Source: Embiotoca jacksoni
Taxonomy: Eukaryota > Chordata > Actinopteri > Embiotocidae
Direction of reading: 5' to 3'
Length of the DNA: 64,000 nt
Assembly: GCA_022577435.1 (NCBI GenBank)
Contig: JAKOON010000027.1
Location: forward strand, 3,122,122-3,186,121
Positions 26,191 through 39,277 of the stretch are shown piece after piece. The position numbers and the translations under genes are program-made. Numbering within the stretch: the stretch's first letter is position 1; every line of letters begins with the position of its first letter. A model generated the notes under the pieces. That model was not told the origin of the DNA. It worked only from the letters and a program-made list of their open reading frames with translations, and ran no database searches.

Positions 26191-27012
26191 CCATGATTTG
26201 TGTTCAATGATTAATTGTAAAAAGTTGCATCAATCCTCTCATCTCCTGTCTGCAAGGAGGCACATTTCTCCAAAGTATTAAACTTCCGCTTTCAACTTGT
26301 AATTTAATTTTTTTATTACGCACTATAAGCACAAGAGAGACTAAAATCATTTCTAATCTTAAATTTATGAATGTACTGCCTGTGCTCCCAAAAGAAATTA
26401 GCCCATAATAAAATTGTGTACAACCTTTAAACAGATACTGGACCATAGTAAGTACTTTTATTTCATTTTTTACTGCCTGGACCGGTTTAATTATGTTTTG
26501 CATGCATGTGCTTTACTTGTGCGTCTGTCCTACACCAGCTACAGACCATATCTTTGCGTCACTGTGTCACTAACTATATGGTTGAAATGACGCAAAAGCC
26601 GCTCTTCACTCGTGACAAAGGCCATTTAAATACATTCATTTTGTCTATAATGCAGCATAATCAGAAGACGCTAACCTCTGTACTTTCAACCCGGTACAGA
26701 ACGTACTGTATGAAACACATTCACCCATTTTTCATTAAACAGAGAGGCCAGAGAGATGTGCAAATAGTTTATTGGCGGATTGACAGAAGGGTATTTGATG
26801 TATACACTCTGGCAGAAGAATAATTTGACAAGCATCGTAGATATATTCAGAATTATTCTCTAGAGCACGGTTCTCATAAAGATGGGACAGTCAGAAACAT
26901 AAGAAAAAGAAAATTAAATAAAAGAAAGAAAAAAAATCAACCCACACACGCAAAGGAGGAATCATTCAAAACACCAGAGGTGTACGTTAACTTAAATCCT
27001 GACACACGCACA

Positions 27013-27015
<3 letters not shown>

Positions 27016-27047
<32 letters not shown>
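27016..27047. repeat. (CA)n microsatellite
   Basis: About 16 CA units, probably within the nbr1 3' flank. Confidence 0.9.
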
Positions 27048-27048
<1 letters not shown>

Positions 27049-28367
27049 ACAGTGTCAATTCACATGTATGTTTCAGTAAACTAGAAATCATTTTTTTCAT
27101 AAAGGCAATGCAATAAAAGTAAAATATACTTGGTTCCACTATGAGAGTGAGGAATGTGTGTTGTTAAGAGACATCTCAGCTTGAATGAGAGCTAAATGAC
27201 GGTTGCTGGGTGTTTCAGTCGGTGGTTGAGTGAAGAACACGTGTGAAAAAATGCAGGCAGGCGGGGAGGTGAGGGGGGGGGGGGGGTGATGGAAAGATGA
27301 CGCAAAGCGGACATTTTCCACTGGTGACTGTGCTAAAAGACCACGAGAACACGACTCATCTCTAAAAGCCTCTACCTGTCATGCAGGTGTCTCCTAAAAA
27401 GCAGTAGAAAACATCTGGAGCCCGAACTAGTGATCCGTCCGGACGGTTTTTGTGTGTGTAGTACATTCCACATGTCAACGTCTAAAATAACAGTACTCTT
27501 GATACAGAAAAAAGATTGCATTGTTAGGCAGATTTCACTACGATAATCGAGAAAAGTCTTTAAATATCCATTTTTGTTGTTCTCGTTACTGCACTCGGAC
27601 CCGTCAACACCCAGAACATCCACGTGGCTTCATCAACATCACGAGAGCTGGCTTTTCAGGACATTTCTACTTTTAGTTGTTTTTTTTCTTTTGTTTTGTT
27701 TTGTTTTACGACATTCATTATCACTGCTGTGTTTAGTGATTCGTATCTAGCCAAGCTCTGCCGATAAGACAGTTATTTTTCAGCGCTGAGGAAGCAGCTA
27801 CGACAGCCATACAAACACTTAAGATGAAGAGCTGAAAAACACACCTCCGTCCCGTCCAAACTACAAGCTCCTGCTCTGTTAGACCGACACGTAAAGCTCT
27901 ATAGCCCCGGTAAACAAGGCATGGCAAAGGTTAACCACTATCCATAACAATTTACAAGAGTGTATATCTATATATATATATCTATATATATAAATATATA
28001 TATATATAGATATATATATATGTATATATGATTCATTTGATTGAAATGGTGAAGCTAAATTAAAAGGCAAAGGCAGGAGAAGCCATTCATTTATCTCTAA
28101 TAATCAAGAAATAAATGCTCCTATTTTGTTTTCGTTCAATATTTTTTGGTGGAATTGTGGGTCCAAATAAAATATTCACCCTTTTAAAACCAATCAACTG
28201 CATGAATCATAAATTGGTTTTCTTTAGGACTATTTTTTTTTTCAAATAACTTAAAAGAAGAGATATACGGCCTAATTGCTCTCTTTTACATTATGTTTAA
28301 AAGTCAAATCTCTTCCTTCTTTTTCGTGGTCTTACAGTTGCCCTTCGCTCAGCTTCCTCCCCCTCCC

Positions 28368-31300
28368 TCAGTGCTGAGTGCCGGCGTCTCGGTTCTGCCG
28401 GTCCTCGGCCATCTGCACCAGCTCGTTGACGGTGTGCAGCAGGCTGTAGCCGTGCTTCCTCAGCAGCCGCTGGTTGAGCCGCTGGTCTCTGAAGCCCATC
28501 TCCAGCAGCATGGCCATCATGGAAGGGTCCTGTCGGGTGGCGGGATCGATGCCTCGCTGTGAGGAGACGGGCGGAAACCGGGGGTGGGGAGGGGGGGAGT
28601 GAAGGAAAAATTAACCACAAACAACAACAAAAAAAATATTCTTGAAATGGGAGGGTGTCACATGTTCCTCCCATTCTGATCACAGTAGGGGAGGGAAATT
28701 ACATGCACGTGCTTTTAAAGATTGCAAAACGCCCTCGGTTCATGAAATCGCTGTAACTTTATGAAAACACGTTGCCGCTGTAGTTTATTTCTGCCCCGAA
28801 TGTCGGCTGCATGTTCAAACTGTGTGCTGCGGTGCGATGTTACCTGTATGGAACAGTTTGGTCCAGTGAAGAGAGCCTTGTAAGCGGATGCTGCCACGGA
28901 GAGGGCTCCCTTGACGAGTCCCTCTGTGATGCCTCCCTGGGCCCTGCTGCCAACACACAGTGATGTGGTCACACTGGGTTACATAACAGCCTTACAGGGA
29001 ACAATGTCTTCCTGTTTGACTCAATTTCACCAAACTTAAAAAAAAAAAAAAAGAAGCATATCACACTGCTTTTGTTGTCATCCCTGATTTTACATGTTCA
29101 TTATTTGTTAGAGAAAGTCGTGACAAAGCAGTTAAACAGAAAAGAGAAACTAGCGCAGGAGTTTGAAGCATATCAAGTTGCACTCCGTGTCGTGTTGCAC
29201 CTTGGCTGCAGCGCGTTGCTGGGTCTGGGATTATACGTCTCGAAGGCACTGGATGCTGAGCCGGCTGATCTCGACAGACCAGATGATACTGCAGAACAGA
29301 TAATGGAAAGCAAAAAAAGAAAGAAAAGAAAATGTCACAGAAACACATATTGGAGGAGGAACAGAGCGTTCTGCTGAGTGGACAGAACTCGTGTGCAGTC
29401 TCACTTCCTGTGTGGTTTCCTCTCGCTTTGACGGAGCAAACTGTCCACGAAGTGTGAAGCTGCTAATTCAGGTCAACACAGTGCAGACGACAGAGAAGTT
29501 AAACTGCTTTATTTTACATTTGGCAACCGTGTTGCTACTGAATGAACAGATGTGTGCCCAAACCTGCTGTGTTACTGAAATGGAGGTAGAGTTGAAGAAA
29601 TCTGAGGCACACGAGGGGGAAATCATTTAAAAAAGTAGTCAGCAGTTTCCTCTGCTGGACATGTGACTGTTTACACTGAGGAGGTTGACTGCTTATTGGT
29701 CCGTATTAATCATGTGACCACTTGCCAACAACTGTGCCTTCCAATATCAACACTACCGTACTATTTAGTATGCCAAAAAAAGATTTAGCACGTCCCAATA
29801 CTTAGTATGTTAAACGTAGGATGGCAAAAGTACCAGGATGTACCACTACATCTGGTCGTATTTTTGCAGTCTGCAGGCCAGCATGCTACTCTGACTGTTC
29901 TGACCCACAATCCTTTGCTCAGCGGAAGATCCGTCACATCGACTGAGACGCCGAGACGGTTGGTGGCGCTGATGCTCCGCCCGCAAAATGAAGAAGGAGT
30001 AGAAGAAGAAGAGGCATCATTAAAAGGAAGCCAACTAAAATCGCTTCCTTTTTCTTTTTACTCCGAATATGTAGTTTGTTTATAGGATGTGACAAAGTGG
30101 GTCAAAGTTCAAGACACATTTTTATGTGTTTATGAGGACGTAGTACGTCCCTACAGTACACACTTTGTAACCCAAGTAAAGGAAACAGCCATTTTGTACT
30201 TGCGTGTTTTTAACTGTGACTAAATAGCCATAAGATATTAAAAGTTTTCTTAAAAGTATTGACCTCTTGAGTGCCTCAGATTTCTTCAACTTCAACTCGT
30301 TCGATCCTCCCAACTGAAGAGCACCAGAGGGACCAGCAGTTGCACATTCAAGCAGCACGTTTTGTTTGGTGAGTGTGTGGTGAAGTGACATCCAGGAATT
30401 GTGACGGTAAAAACTCACCATTTAGGTGAACCCGTGGTTGGTGTGGCTCGCGTGCTTCACAAGCTGGAGGACTGGGATCCTCAGCCAGGTACAGTGCCTC
30501 AGACCTAAAACACCACCAAGAATGAAACCGTTAGAAACGGCTGTAGAAGAAGGATTTATTAGAAACATGTTAATTGTACTGGTGTTTATTCTGAATGTTT
30601 AAAAACCACGTGGAAATGACGCTGCATGGTCAACGTTTTTCTGAACTACACGGGGATCGTTTGATCGAGCCTCCGTCTGACCTGGGTGAGTAGAGGGCGG
30701 GCGGGGGCGGCAGAGACAGGACGGGCGGTGTCACCACCTCAGGCGTGAGCGTCACGGCGTCCAGAGTCTGGGAGGCACACAGCATCTGGTTCACGCTGCT
30801 GTGGATGGGGGGGGCGGGCGGAGGCCAGGTGCTCCTCAGCGAATCCTCGGCGGCGGTCGCCTCCGTCCGCTCCTGCCTCTCTCTCGGCGGCGGCGCCGCC
30901 CCGTCCGGCTCCAGGTTGGAGTCCTCCTCCTCCTCCTCCTGCTCCTCCTCCTGCTCCTCCTCCTCCTCCTCTTGCTCCTCCTCCTCGTCCTCCTGCTCTG
31001 CGTGAGGATCGGCGGAGGTCGCAGCAGCAGCGGCGGCGGCGGCGTCGTCGTCGGGCTGCGACATGGCGGAGCTGTACATGGACTCCCCCAGAGGCCGGCT
31101 GGTGTCGAAGCAGTCGGGGAGGACGATGATGTAATCGTCGCAGGAGGAGACCGAGGAGGTCTGGCTGCTGACCTGAGACGCAGGAGGAGAAGATGGCTGA
31201 CATATACGGACATAAGAACAACTCTCATTATATCAGAGAGAAACTTTAGAATAAAATTTCAATTTCAACACGAAAACGTCAAATGTTTTGTTTTTTTATA

Positions 31301-34300
31301 AGGTGAGAAAAATTCTCAGATAGTATTTCCACTGAAGTAGGAAGTATTCAGACCTTTATTAGCGGTATATTATCCTGTTCGTTAATTAATCAAAACTCCT
31401 ATCACCCTCTTGTACTGATAAATTCAGTATAATTTTCATATCTACAGCACAACAAAAAAAATTACACATTAAAAGTTATGCAACCTTCTTTTTATTGGTG
31501 GCCTTTTAATGTGGGACAAAAACATCAGGAGGTTTTATTGACAGAAGTGAAGAAATTATTGGAATAAATTAGTAGGAAAGCATATTTTTGTTTTGTTAAA
31601 AAAATAGAAGCTCAGTTGACATAAATATATATTGGAAGCTGCAGGTTATTTGAGCTCCAGGAATGTTATTTACTTTTCCTCTACTTGCGACTAGCCTCTA
31701 TTTATTCATGCTGGACAGACACTAAACTATTTCTTTTGTTACAGGGATTAGAATGATTATTTAAACACCAGCTTTTATAAGAGATTTTACACTATTTCTT
31801 AAGCTAGATAGAACCTCTAAAACCCCACTGAATCAGCAGAAAAATGCAGTGTAGCAAAGACAAATAATAACATGGCTGTTTCCGTTATCTTTCTAACTAG
31901 CATCTTCCTGCTTTGGATCAAAATCTTAATAATTTATGATCGGCTTTGTCCTTTAAGACAAAAGTGTACGTATAAACAAGATGAACATCTCACCTCATCC
32001 CAGTCTTCTCCTTTGGCTCCACCCTCCTCTTTCTCCTCTTGGTCGTCCTTCATGGTTTCCATGGTAGCCGACATTTCCTTGTCCTCGTTATTGTGATGTG
32101 AACTGATATGCAGGTTTTCATTCTCTGGTTCCAGCAAAAGAACTAGCAAGTGGCAAAAAACAAAAACAAAAATCAAGGAGAGGCCTCCACGAAGAAAAAC
32201 ACACGGAAAAAATAAGAAATGTGGGAAAAGTTAAGAAAAAAAAAAAAAAAAAAAGGAAATAAATCAGTAGTTTAATTGGAAAGAAATAGAACTGAATAAA
32301 TCCTGGAGGTTCTTCACTGACCTGGCTTTGTCTCCACTTCCTGTGCGATCTGGTTGAGACCAGTGTTGGTGTGCAGAGCTGAAGTCTCCAGTCTGACGGC
32401 ACAGATCTCCTCATGTTGCACCTTCTCAGTCTTCTCAGCCTCGACTGGTCTCTCAAAGCAAAAGGTCGGACCCCGGGAAACAACTGGAGATGTTTTGTGT
32501 GACAAAAAAAAATTAAAATAAAATGAACGAAAGCTGAGTAACCTATTATACTGCACAAGATGATTTATGAAATATAAAACTTCAGTGGCTCCTCACCCTG
32601 CGGTTTGAGGCTGCTGTGCTGCGCCCTGCGGGGGGGTCTGTGGTCGGGGGCTTCCTCCAAAGTGAGGGAGCGGATGACGGTCTCGCAGAGAAACTGAGCT
32701 CCGCTGATCTCCTCCTCCCGCTCCTCCTCCAGGGCCGCCGGCTCCAGCACCTCCCGCAGTTTCACTCCTGAGGGGAAAGACGACACATATTTTAGGAGCG
32801 ATTCAGTATTTTGGTTCCTGTCAGAAGAAGAAGCACCTTTCTTCTTCCTTTGTTAAACTTGGGTGTTTACATTACCCACAATGCAACTCGGCCACCAACG
32901 GCTCAGTCAGCAGTTTGGGTGTTATTTAAATAACTTTTGCCTCAAACTTTTTGTTTTACTTTAATAATTCACTTTGTTAAATAAACAAAACTCTGGAAGT
33001 TTTCTGTCTGTAGTCTCACCGAAAAGCCCCCTGACTCCTGTGACCTCTGTGTCCTCTTTAACATGTGCAACGATGGCCTTCTCCGACACCAGTGCATCAT
33101 GGGGAAGAGGGGATATACACGGGGTCACATCTAGAAGTTAGGCAGAGCAAACACAACGCAGTTTATGTATTTAAATGTTTTTGTATTGAAGCCAAAATAA
33201 AAGTTTGGAAATAGGAGTGCAGGCAGAAACATACAATGCATGTTACAAAAAAACAACAACATTAAAGCATGAAATGTTACTAACCCGCAGGGGTGTTGTT
33301 AGGAACGTTTTCCAACTCTTGCACAATATTTATATCCAGCAACTCGAATGAGAGTAGATCCTAAAAAAGACAGTGTGTGAATGATTTTCTACTCATTTAT
33401 TCACAGTATATTTTCTCAAAATTCACTGACGTGTCACAGTGTAAAACAGCGTGTGCAATCAAAAACAAGCCTTATTTCTGATCCAGTACATGTCACAACA
33501 TTTCCTCTTTGAAATTTGGCCTTTTTTCTTTTTTTAAAGCCTACGTGCGACTTAAAAGTTCTCGACCAAAGCTACTGTGAAACATGTTTTGGGTTACTGA
33601 CTGCCGGAGCTGTCTGAGTGCTCACCTGTGCAGTCAGCAGGTCGACGGAGGGGAAGTAGTAGTCTTCATGGTGGAAGTCAACGGCCAGGCCGGGACCGCT
33701 GTCATTGGACCGAACCTCCTTCTCCCTCTCCTTCTCCTTCTCCACCGGCTTCAACTCCTCCTTCTGAAGCACAAACAAGAATGGCATCACTACAGAGTTC
33801 ATTCACACATTCATATCATGGATATGACTATTGGTATATTACGATATGTGAAAATATCTGTTATCTAAACAATCTTGAAGTAGATGCTCATTTCCTGCCA
33901 CTCTCTGCCACTGACAGATTCTGATCTTATTCAAGATTATTTGTTTTTGTGCCTTCATACCTCATTAAAACAAACCTTCCGTATATACATACTGTAGTAA
34001 CAAAGAGTGAAAAGGATTCCTGCATTATTGGCAGTCATCTGTTTTTATGTGTCATCAAATCCTAATCGCAAACACCACTGTGTCTCGTTACATAATTTGT
34101 TTTTCATTTTTACCCTGGAAACTGGATTTATACTGGCTGCAGTGATAAAAATGATGAAAACATGAGGCCTAAACATCTCAGTGCACCACGTTCTACTGCC
34201 ATATCTCTTCTGGACTTTTAGTTTCAAAGAATTTAGCGCTGCAACTACAGATTAATCTGTAAATTATTACTAATGTTTGATAAAAACCTGTTAAAATTTG

Positions 34301-37300
34301 TTGTGAAAAAACAAACAAAGCAAATCCTCACATTTCATCCTCATTTTTACTTGAGAATTAATTTTTACAATTAAATGATTTTGTGCAAAATTGTTTTTTT
34401 TTCTCTCTCAAGCGACTAATCGCTTAATTGACAAAATGGTTTCAGCCCCACAATTTTGATAAGTTTTCCCCGAAAAAAAATGGAATACAAAAACTGTACG
34501 ATCGACATGCGTGAGCGAGCATCTCCATTCAGGAACGTGTTCTAGATGTACAGATGTGAGCAGTTGCAGCTGTGCAGGGTGTCACTGGATAGCAGACTTG
34601 CCCGTCGCTTGCTCCGATGCCCGAGCGCGTTGCGGCCGTCGCCGGGGTCGACCACGATGCTGCACCAGACACGCGGGCCAAACTGACACCCGCAGTGCGC
34701 CAGCCGCCAGTGGGAGGTGTACGTCCCCTCCATCACCGGAGCGACAAAGGCCACACTGACCACTCCCACTTGTCCAGGCAGCAGCAGCGGCACCGGCACC
34801 TCCCTCTTCTCCTCTGACGCCAAGCCGAGGTTTCCCCACATGAACACTAGCTGGGTGCACGTACACACATACACAAAACACAAAATAGGAATACACATGC
34901 GAAAAAGGCACAAAGACGAGAGCATGCAACTAAAGACGCACGACAGAAAAAGTACACAAGTGAGGGGCACACTCGCTCACGCACGCACGCACACACACAC
35001 ACGCACGCACGCACACACACACACACACACACCCATTCATTCGAACTACGACAAAGACATTAAAAACTCAAAACCACAACACAGATTCAACTCAATGAAA
35101 AATAATAAAGGTCTCAGACAGAAAGGGCATTAGTGGTATTAGGCTGGGTAAAATATCTTAGCTGGTGTTAGAGGATAAGAAGGGGCAATGAGCTGAGTGG
35201 AGACTCAAAGTGGAGGTGAAGCGAGGAGGGAGGGGGGGTGGGGGTAGGGGGCAAAGAGAGAGTGGAGCCTGTCCTCTCGAAGAGTGGGAGGGGTACCTTA
35301 GTCTCTGAGGTCCAGCTGATAGTGCCCGAGTTCTTCATCTTCCAGTATTTGATGAACTTGGTACCGGGCTCCAGACGGGTGCCGTCAGGCAGATTTTCAT
35401 CCAGAAACAAGGCAGCCATAGTGGGCACCAAGGACGTGTGCGAGACCCCGGGACCCCTAGTTTCAAGTGTACAGAGCATTGTTGAAAATAGCCCTGTTTT
35501 CTCATAACACCCATCTCTTTTGTTTCTCTACGAATCAAAAAAGCAGGACCCCAGATTTTTTTTTTTGCAGCTCAAAAGCATTTTTTTCTTAGAAAATCTA
35601 TGAAGCAGCAGCAGCAGTTTTCACATTGAGGTAGTTCCAACATTTTCCACCACCCCAGAGCAGCCAGCGATACACTCATACAGACTAGATTACAAAGATG
35701 GCATATTTTGATTTCTTTTCTTGGAAAAAAAAAGACTTTTTTTTGCATCCATGCTGGGTTTCGAGGTACCCAGCACTTGGCGGACGCCCTTCCGAGGTGG
35801 CGCTTACTCTGGACTGGAGGCCTGGGGATCAGGGACCGGGGCGGGGATGGGACCTTGGGCTGGGGCTGGACCTGAGGCTGTATCTGAGGCAGCAGGAGGG
35901 GGCGGGGCTGGGACCTGGGTGGATGCAGAGGCCATGTTTGTCAGGTTGGCTCTGCCTGAGGTAGAGGGCCCGCTCCACTGCAGCCCCCTCTTCTCCAGTC
36001 TCAGTTTCTTCTTGATTTCCTTCACTTCGGCCCTTAGCTGCCTTCTTTCAGCTTTGAGGCGCTGTCGCTCGGCCTTGCGCACTGTCCTGTCTCCTCGCCT
36101 TGGGAACCTGGTTTGAAATGTCATCAGGAACACCTATTTGTTGACTATCAAAAGTTTATTTTTTCCCAAAAAACAAAACACATCCCCACTCAAAAAAATT
36201 CATCAATTAGGGTAATCTAGCTGCTAGAATCCTGCTTTGTGTGCATTTAACATTTATGTTTTTCCTCCATTAATGTAGAAGAAGTGAGAACAAGAAGGGC
36301 TAGCACTGTTGTAAGTACAAAATATTTACTTGTTTCAAGAAGCTGGATTTATCCTCAGGTTTGGAGGTTTACCTTAATTCTCCCGACATGCCGTGCTCAG
36401 GGATGGAGAGAGGTGTCTTGGTTCTCACGAGGTTGTGGCTCGGGTCATGGCTATGTCTGCACAGCTCACACAGGATGCAGGACGGGCACACACTGGGGGG
36501 AAAAACAAACAACAAAAATACCAATATGGACACTCAAAAAGAACAACCACCATGCAAGAAAAAGCTAAAAGACAAAAATCAAACTCATAAAAGAGCACAA
36601 AGGTCTCAAGGAGCAATAAAAATAAGTGTGTGACACATTCAAAGTCACCTTTGTCACTTCCCGATCCATAAAATCGAATTCTGTATTTAGAAATTAAACC
36701 ACATCTTCTATCAAAAGCCGACCGGTTGTTTATTTTCCTCGGGATATTTCATGTTTACCTGCATTTGTAGGCTCCTTCCGAGGTGAGTTTGTTGCAGCTG
36801 CTGCAGTTTGGGGTGTAGCCAAGAGATCCGTTGGAGGTGGAGGGGCCCGGTTTGGGTCCTATAGGACCGCCACTCGCCCCAATGACCTCCAGGGGGCCGT
36901 CGGAGGATTTGTGGGTACAACATTGACCGGAGAAGTCATTGCACATCCTTTCCACTACCTCCTTTACCACCTCATCTTTAAACTGTAGGAAAAAAATAAA
37001 ATAAAATAAAAAGAGTTTTATTCGTTTCTCTTCAAAGACAGAAATATGAATCATTCATCAAAGATAAAATGTGAAAAGTTGACTTATTTGTTTACATCAG
37101 TTGCTTGAGAATTAAATCGCACCTTCTCCATGTAGGATCTAAACCACATGGGAGGAGGCTCATCTTCTGGTTTGTTCCCCTTGTTGTCTTTTACTGTTAC
37201 CTGTAAAAATACAATATTTTAATGTGACATTATCAGACATAGCAGAGTTGAGATTTTTTTGTAAATATTGGAGGCACAAACTGACACAAATCCTCACAAA

Positions 37301-39277
37301 ACATTTAGTTGATTTGAGGTCAACAACTATTTCAAAAAATGTTTTACGAGAGTTAATAAGACTATAAACACTGCACATGTGAGCGTCTATGAGGAAGATA
37401 AAGCGGGGAAAGAGGAGGGGAATGCGTTTGCTTCCTTACAGCTTCTCGCTCCGGGGTGACCTGTGTTCCTTTGTCCACTGTTTTGACCCTCGATGGGTAA
37501 GGTGGAGCGGGTCGGAGGTCTCCTTTCAGCTCCTTCACCTCCGTCTTCAGTGGGCCTCCGCAGGCCTGCCCTTTCATCTTGTACACGTTCATGTGCAACT
37601 GGTTCCCCTGCTTCTCCGCACTCTGTGTGGGGAAATTAATGTTACACACATACCACAGTGGAGGAGTGACACAAAATCATAGGCAAAGATATGGACACAC
37701 ATTCAGGTAGATATGTACGATGTGTCTTTGATATTTGTTGTCCTGCAGCCTAGGAATGCTGCTATGCTGCCACACTGGAACAAGGACATAGTTGTGCCGT
37801 GTTTATAACATAGCAACTGGATATTTGTCCGTGTTTGTGCCTGAGGGATAAAAGCTGAGCTACAAAACCGCCGCGTTATCCTTGATTCAGACCTACATTT
37901 CAGTAATCACATCATATCAAATAACAAAATCCACCTTCTATCACTTAAAAACATATCTCAAGGATCAGAGAATATTTAATCAGACGGCTTCGGCTGATCC
38001 AAATTGCAGCCGACACGGTTGTAATTAAGACTTTCCAAACTGTCGACATGTGCAATAAATTACCGAAAGAGCTAAGACTTAAGAGTTGTTGACTACTTTC
38101 GAGTCCAAGCTCAAAACCCACTTGTTTACCACTGCTTTTAATGAACACTTAAGCCTACGGTAGGTTTTTTGTTTTGTTGTTTTTTTCCCTGTGTTCTATA
38201 TTGTCCATATTATTATAACTTTGTGTTGCCTTTGTATATGAAATGTGCTCTAAAAACAAATTAGCCTTGCCTTAGGTGAAGTTAACTTCCCTACTTAAGG
38301 AAAGTCTTGTCTTTCCCTTCTGAAATGACAATAACTTGTGTATTGTGTTGCTAAATATAACTCTGTCTTTTACTATATAACAAGAAACCCACAGTACCTT
38401 GATGGCTTCTTCATATTCATCTAGAAACACACAAAAAAAGTTTAAAAACAAAGTAACATTAACATTTACATCATTTACAATTACAACTATATTACATGTT
38501 GTCCACATATTAAAGTTTATTATTAACTTGTATACTGAAAGAAATGTGAAAAAAACTAAGATATAATTTCTCACCTTGACTGTTTATGCAAATCTGAAAT
38601 AAGTTAAATAAGAATTAATGAACGAACTTAAGACTCAGACTAAAACATAAAAGCAACTTATTGCAAAGCACTTCATATTTGTTTGTTACCTCTTCGTTAT
38701 CCTCGTCAAAGTATTTGACCTGAAAGTGGTTGATCCCAAACGATGCTTTGATCTGAAATATAATGGAGCAGAGTTCAGATCAAATCCACAGAAGAAGAAG
38801 AAGAAATAAAAAAATAAAAAAAACACTGTTATTGAATCTTTATTTTCTTTTTCCTCAAACGTTTTACGAAGACGTCAACAATGGCTGGCTGTCAAGTAGA
38901 TCCTGTATTTACAAAAAAAATAAATAAATAAATAAATAAATAAATAAAACCGCCGTAACGTCAAAGCAAACTGCGCATTTTCCTCCTCCCGTCTCCTCTC
39001 CTCGTGTCCGTTTACCGACTGACTTGAATATCACCACTTATGCCCACGTTTTGTCGCAGCAGCACCCGCCTGTCCTTCAGGTGCTGGGTTGTTTACGTGT
39101 GGAGGCCGTGTCTGGGCCTGCTTCTCACCAAACTGCGCCAGCGTTTTAGCCATCGCGCTCCGCTAGCAAGCTTACCCAGACGTCAACGGACTCCCACTCC
39201 AATTTGTCCAAATCCTGAGCCAGAAATCTCTTCACGTTCCCCCGGAAATTGACTTTAATAGTAACGGGGAGCCCCAT
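28368..39277 (-). CDS. nbr1: NBR1 selective-autophagy receptor
   Basis: Twenty-two coding exons join in frame to 1093 aa: 39277-39176, 38752-38690, 38593-38575, 38420-38398, 37622-37440, 37200-37123, 36982-36759, 36492-36373, 36107-35808, 35456-35297, 34850-34602, 33763-33626, 33360-33285, 33130-33020, 32767-32597, 32483-32322, 32142-31994, 31172-30682, 30504-30419, 29288-29201, 28943-28844, 28556-28368. NBR1 is known to link ubiquitinated cargo to ATG8 proteins. Visible regions are the PB1 domain (1-85, starting MGLPVTIKVNFRGNVKRF), a ZZ zinc finger with CxxC pairs (about 213-260), a basic coiled coil (about 271-312), the FW/NBR1 domain (about 370-505, with GTYTSHWRL and FGPRVWCSI), the conserved PSVDLLTAQDLLSFELLDI block, the LIR core YIIV (790-793, in DDYIIVLPDCFDTSRPLG), the amphipathic segment GLVKGALSVAASAYKALF, and a C-terminal UBA (1032-1093). 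Low-complexity Ala and Glu runs follow the LIR. One intron uses a GC donor (after 34602). The start is the first ATG ahead of PB1. Confidence 0.96.
29690..30180. mobile_element. Possible non-autonomous DNA element in an nbr1 intron
   Basis: A block containing repeated TTAGTATG-type words (ACTATTTAGTATGCC at about 29761, ATACTTAGTATGTTAAA at about 29800) and a later GTACGTCCCTACAGTAC segment. Its composition differs from the surrounding intron. I recognise this wording as recurrent in fish introns. Exact termini and target-site duplication were not resolved. Confidence 0.35.
30905..31053 (-). repeat. In-frame Glu and Ala codon runs in nbr1
   Basis: Within the LIR exon, tandem GAG/GAA-type codons (30918-31005) encode a nearly pure Glu/Gln tract of about 29 residues. 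GCC/GCT-type codons (31019-31053) encode eight consecutive Ala. Both stay in frame. Confidence 0.9.
34976..35032. repeat. (CA)n / (CACG)n microsatellite
   Basis: An interrupted CA array with GCAC units, in the nbr1 intron between the two FW-domain exons. Confidence 0.85.
37868..38275 (+). mobile_element. 3' fragment of a LINE-type retrotransposon
   Basis: It lies antisense inside the nbr1 intron before the exon ending at 37622. On the plus strand the start reads RVILDSDLHFSNHI, then LLSLKNIS, which is the late reverse-transcriptase region of L2/Rex-like fish LINEs. The remainder is broken by stops and shifts. It ends in a 3' tail resembling the usual fish LINE end (GAAATGTGCTCTAAAAACAA followed by GCCTTGCCTT, about 38240-38275). 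It is clearly non-functional and 5'-truncated. Confidence 0.65.

Larger units (their letters stand above)
24063..28367. other. Interval between tmem106a and nbr1
   Basis: No coding exon was recognised. The left part should hold the tmem106a 5' UTR (candidate exon near 25.56-25.7 kb). The right part, up to 28367, should hold the nbr1 3' UTR, whose end I cannot fix. Simple repeats include an AAAT array at about 25920-25949, (CA)n at 27016-27047, a poly-G run near 27280, and an (AT)n-rich block at 27965-28028. Confidence 0.5.

Noticed and set aside
30739..31301. Several long frames on both strands around the nbr1 Glu/Ala tract
   Set aside because: They are translations of the same repetitive codons in other frames. 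Only the frame continuous with neighbouring nbr1 exons is supported.
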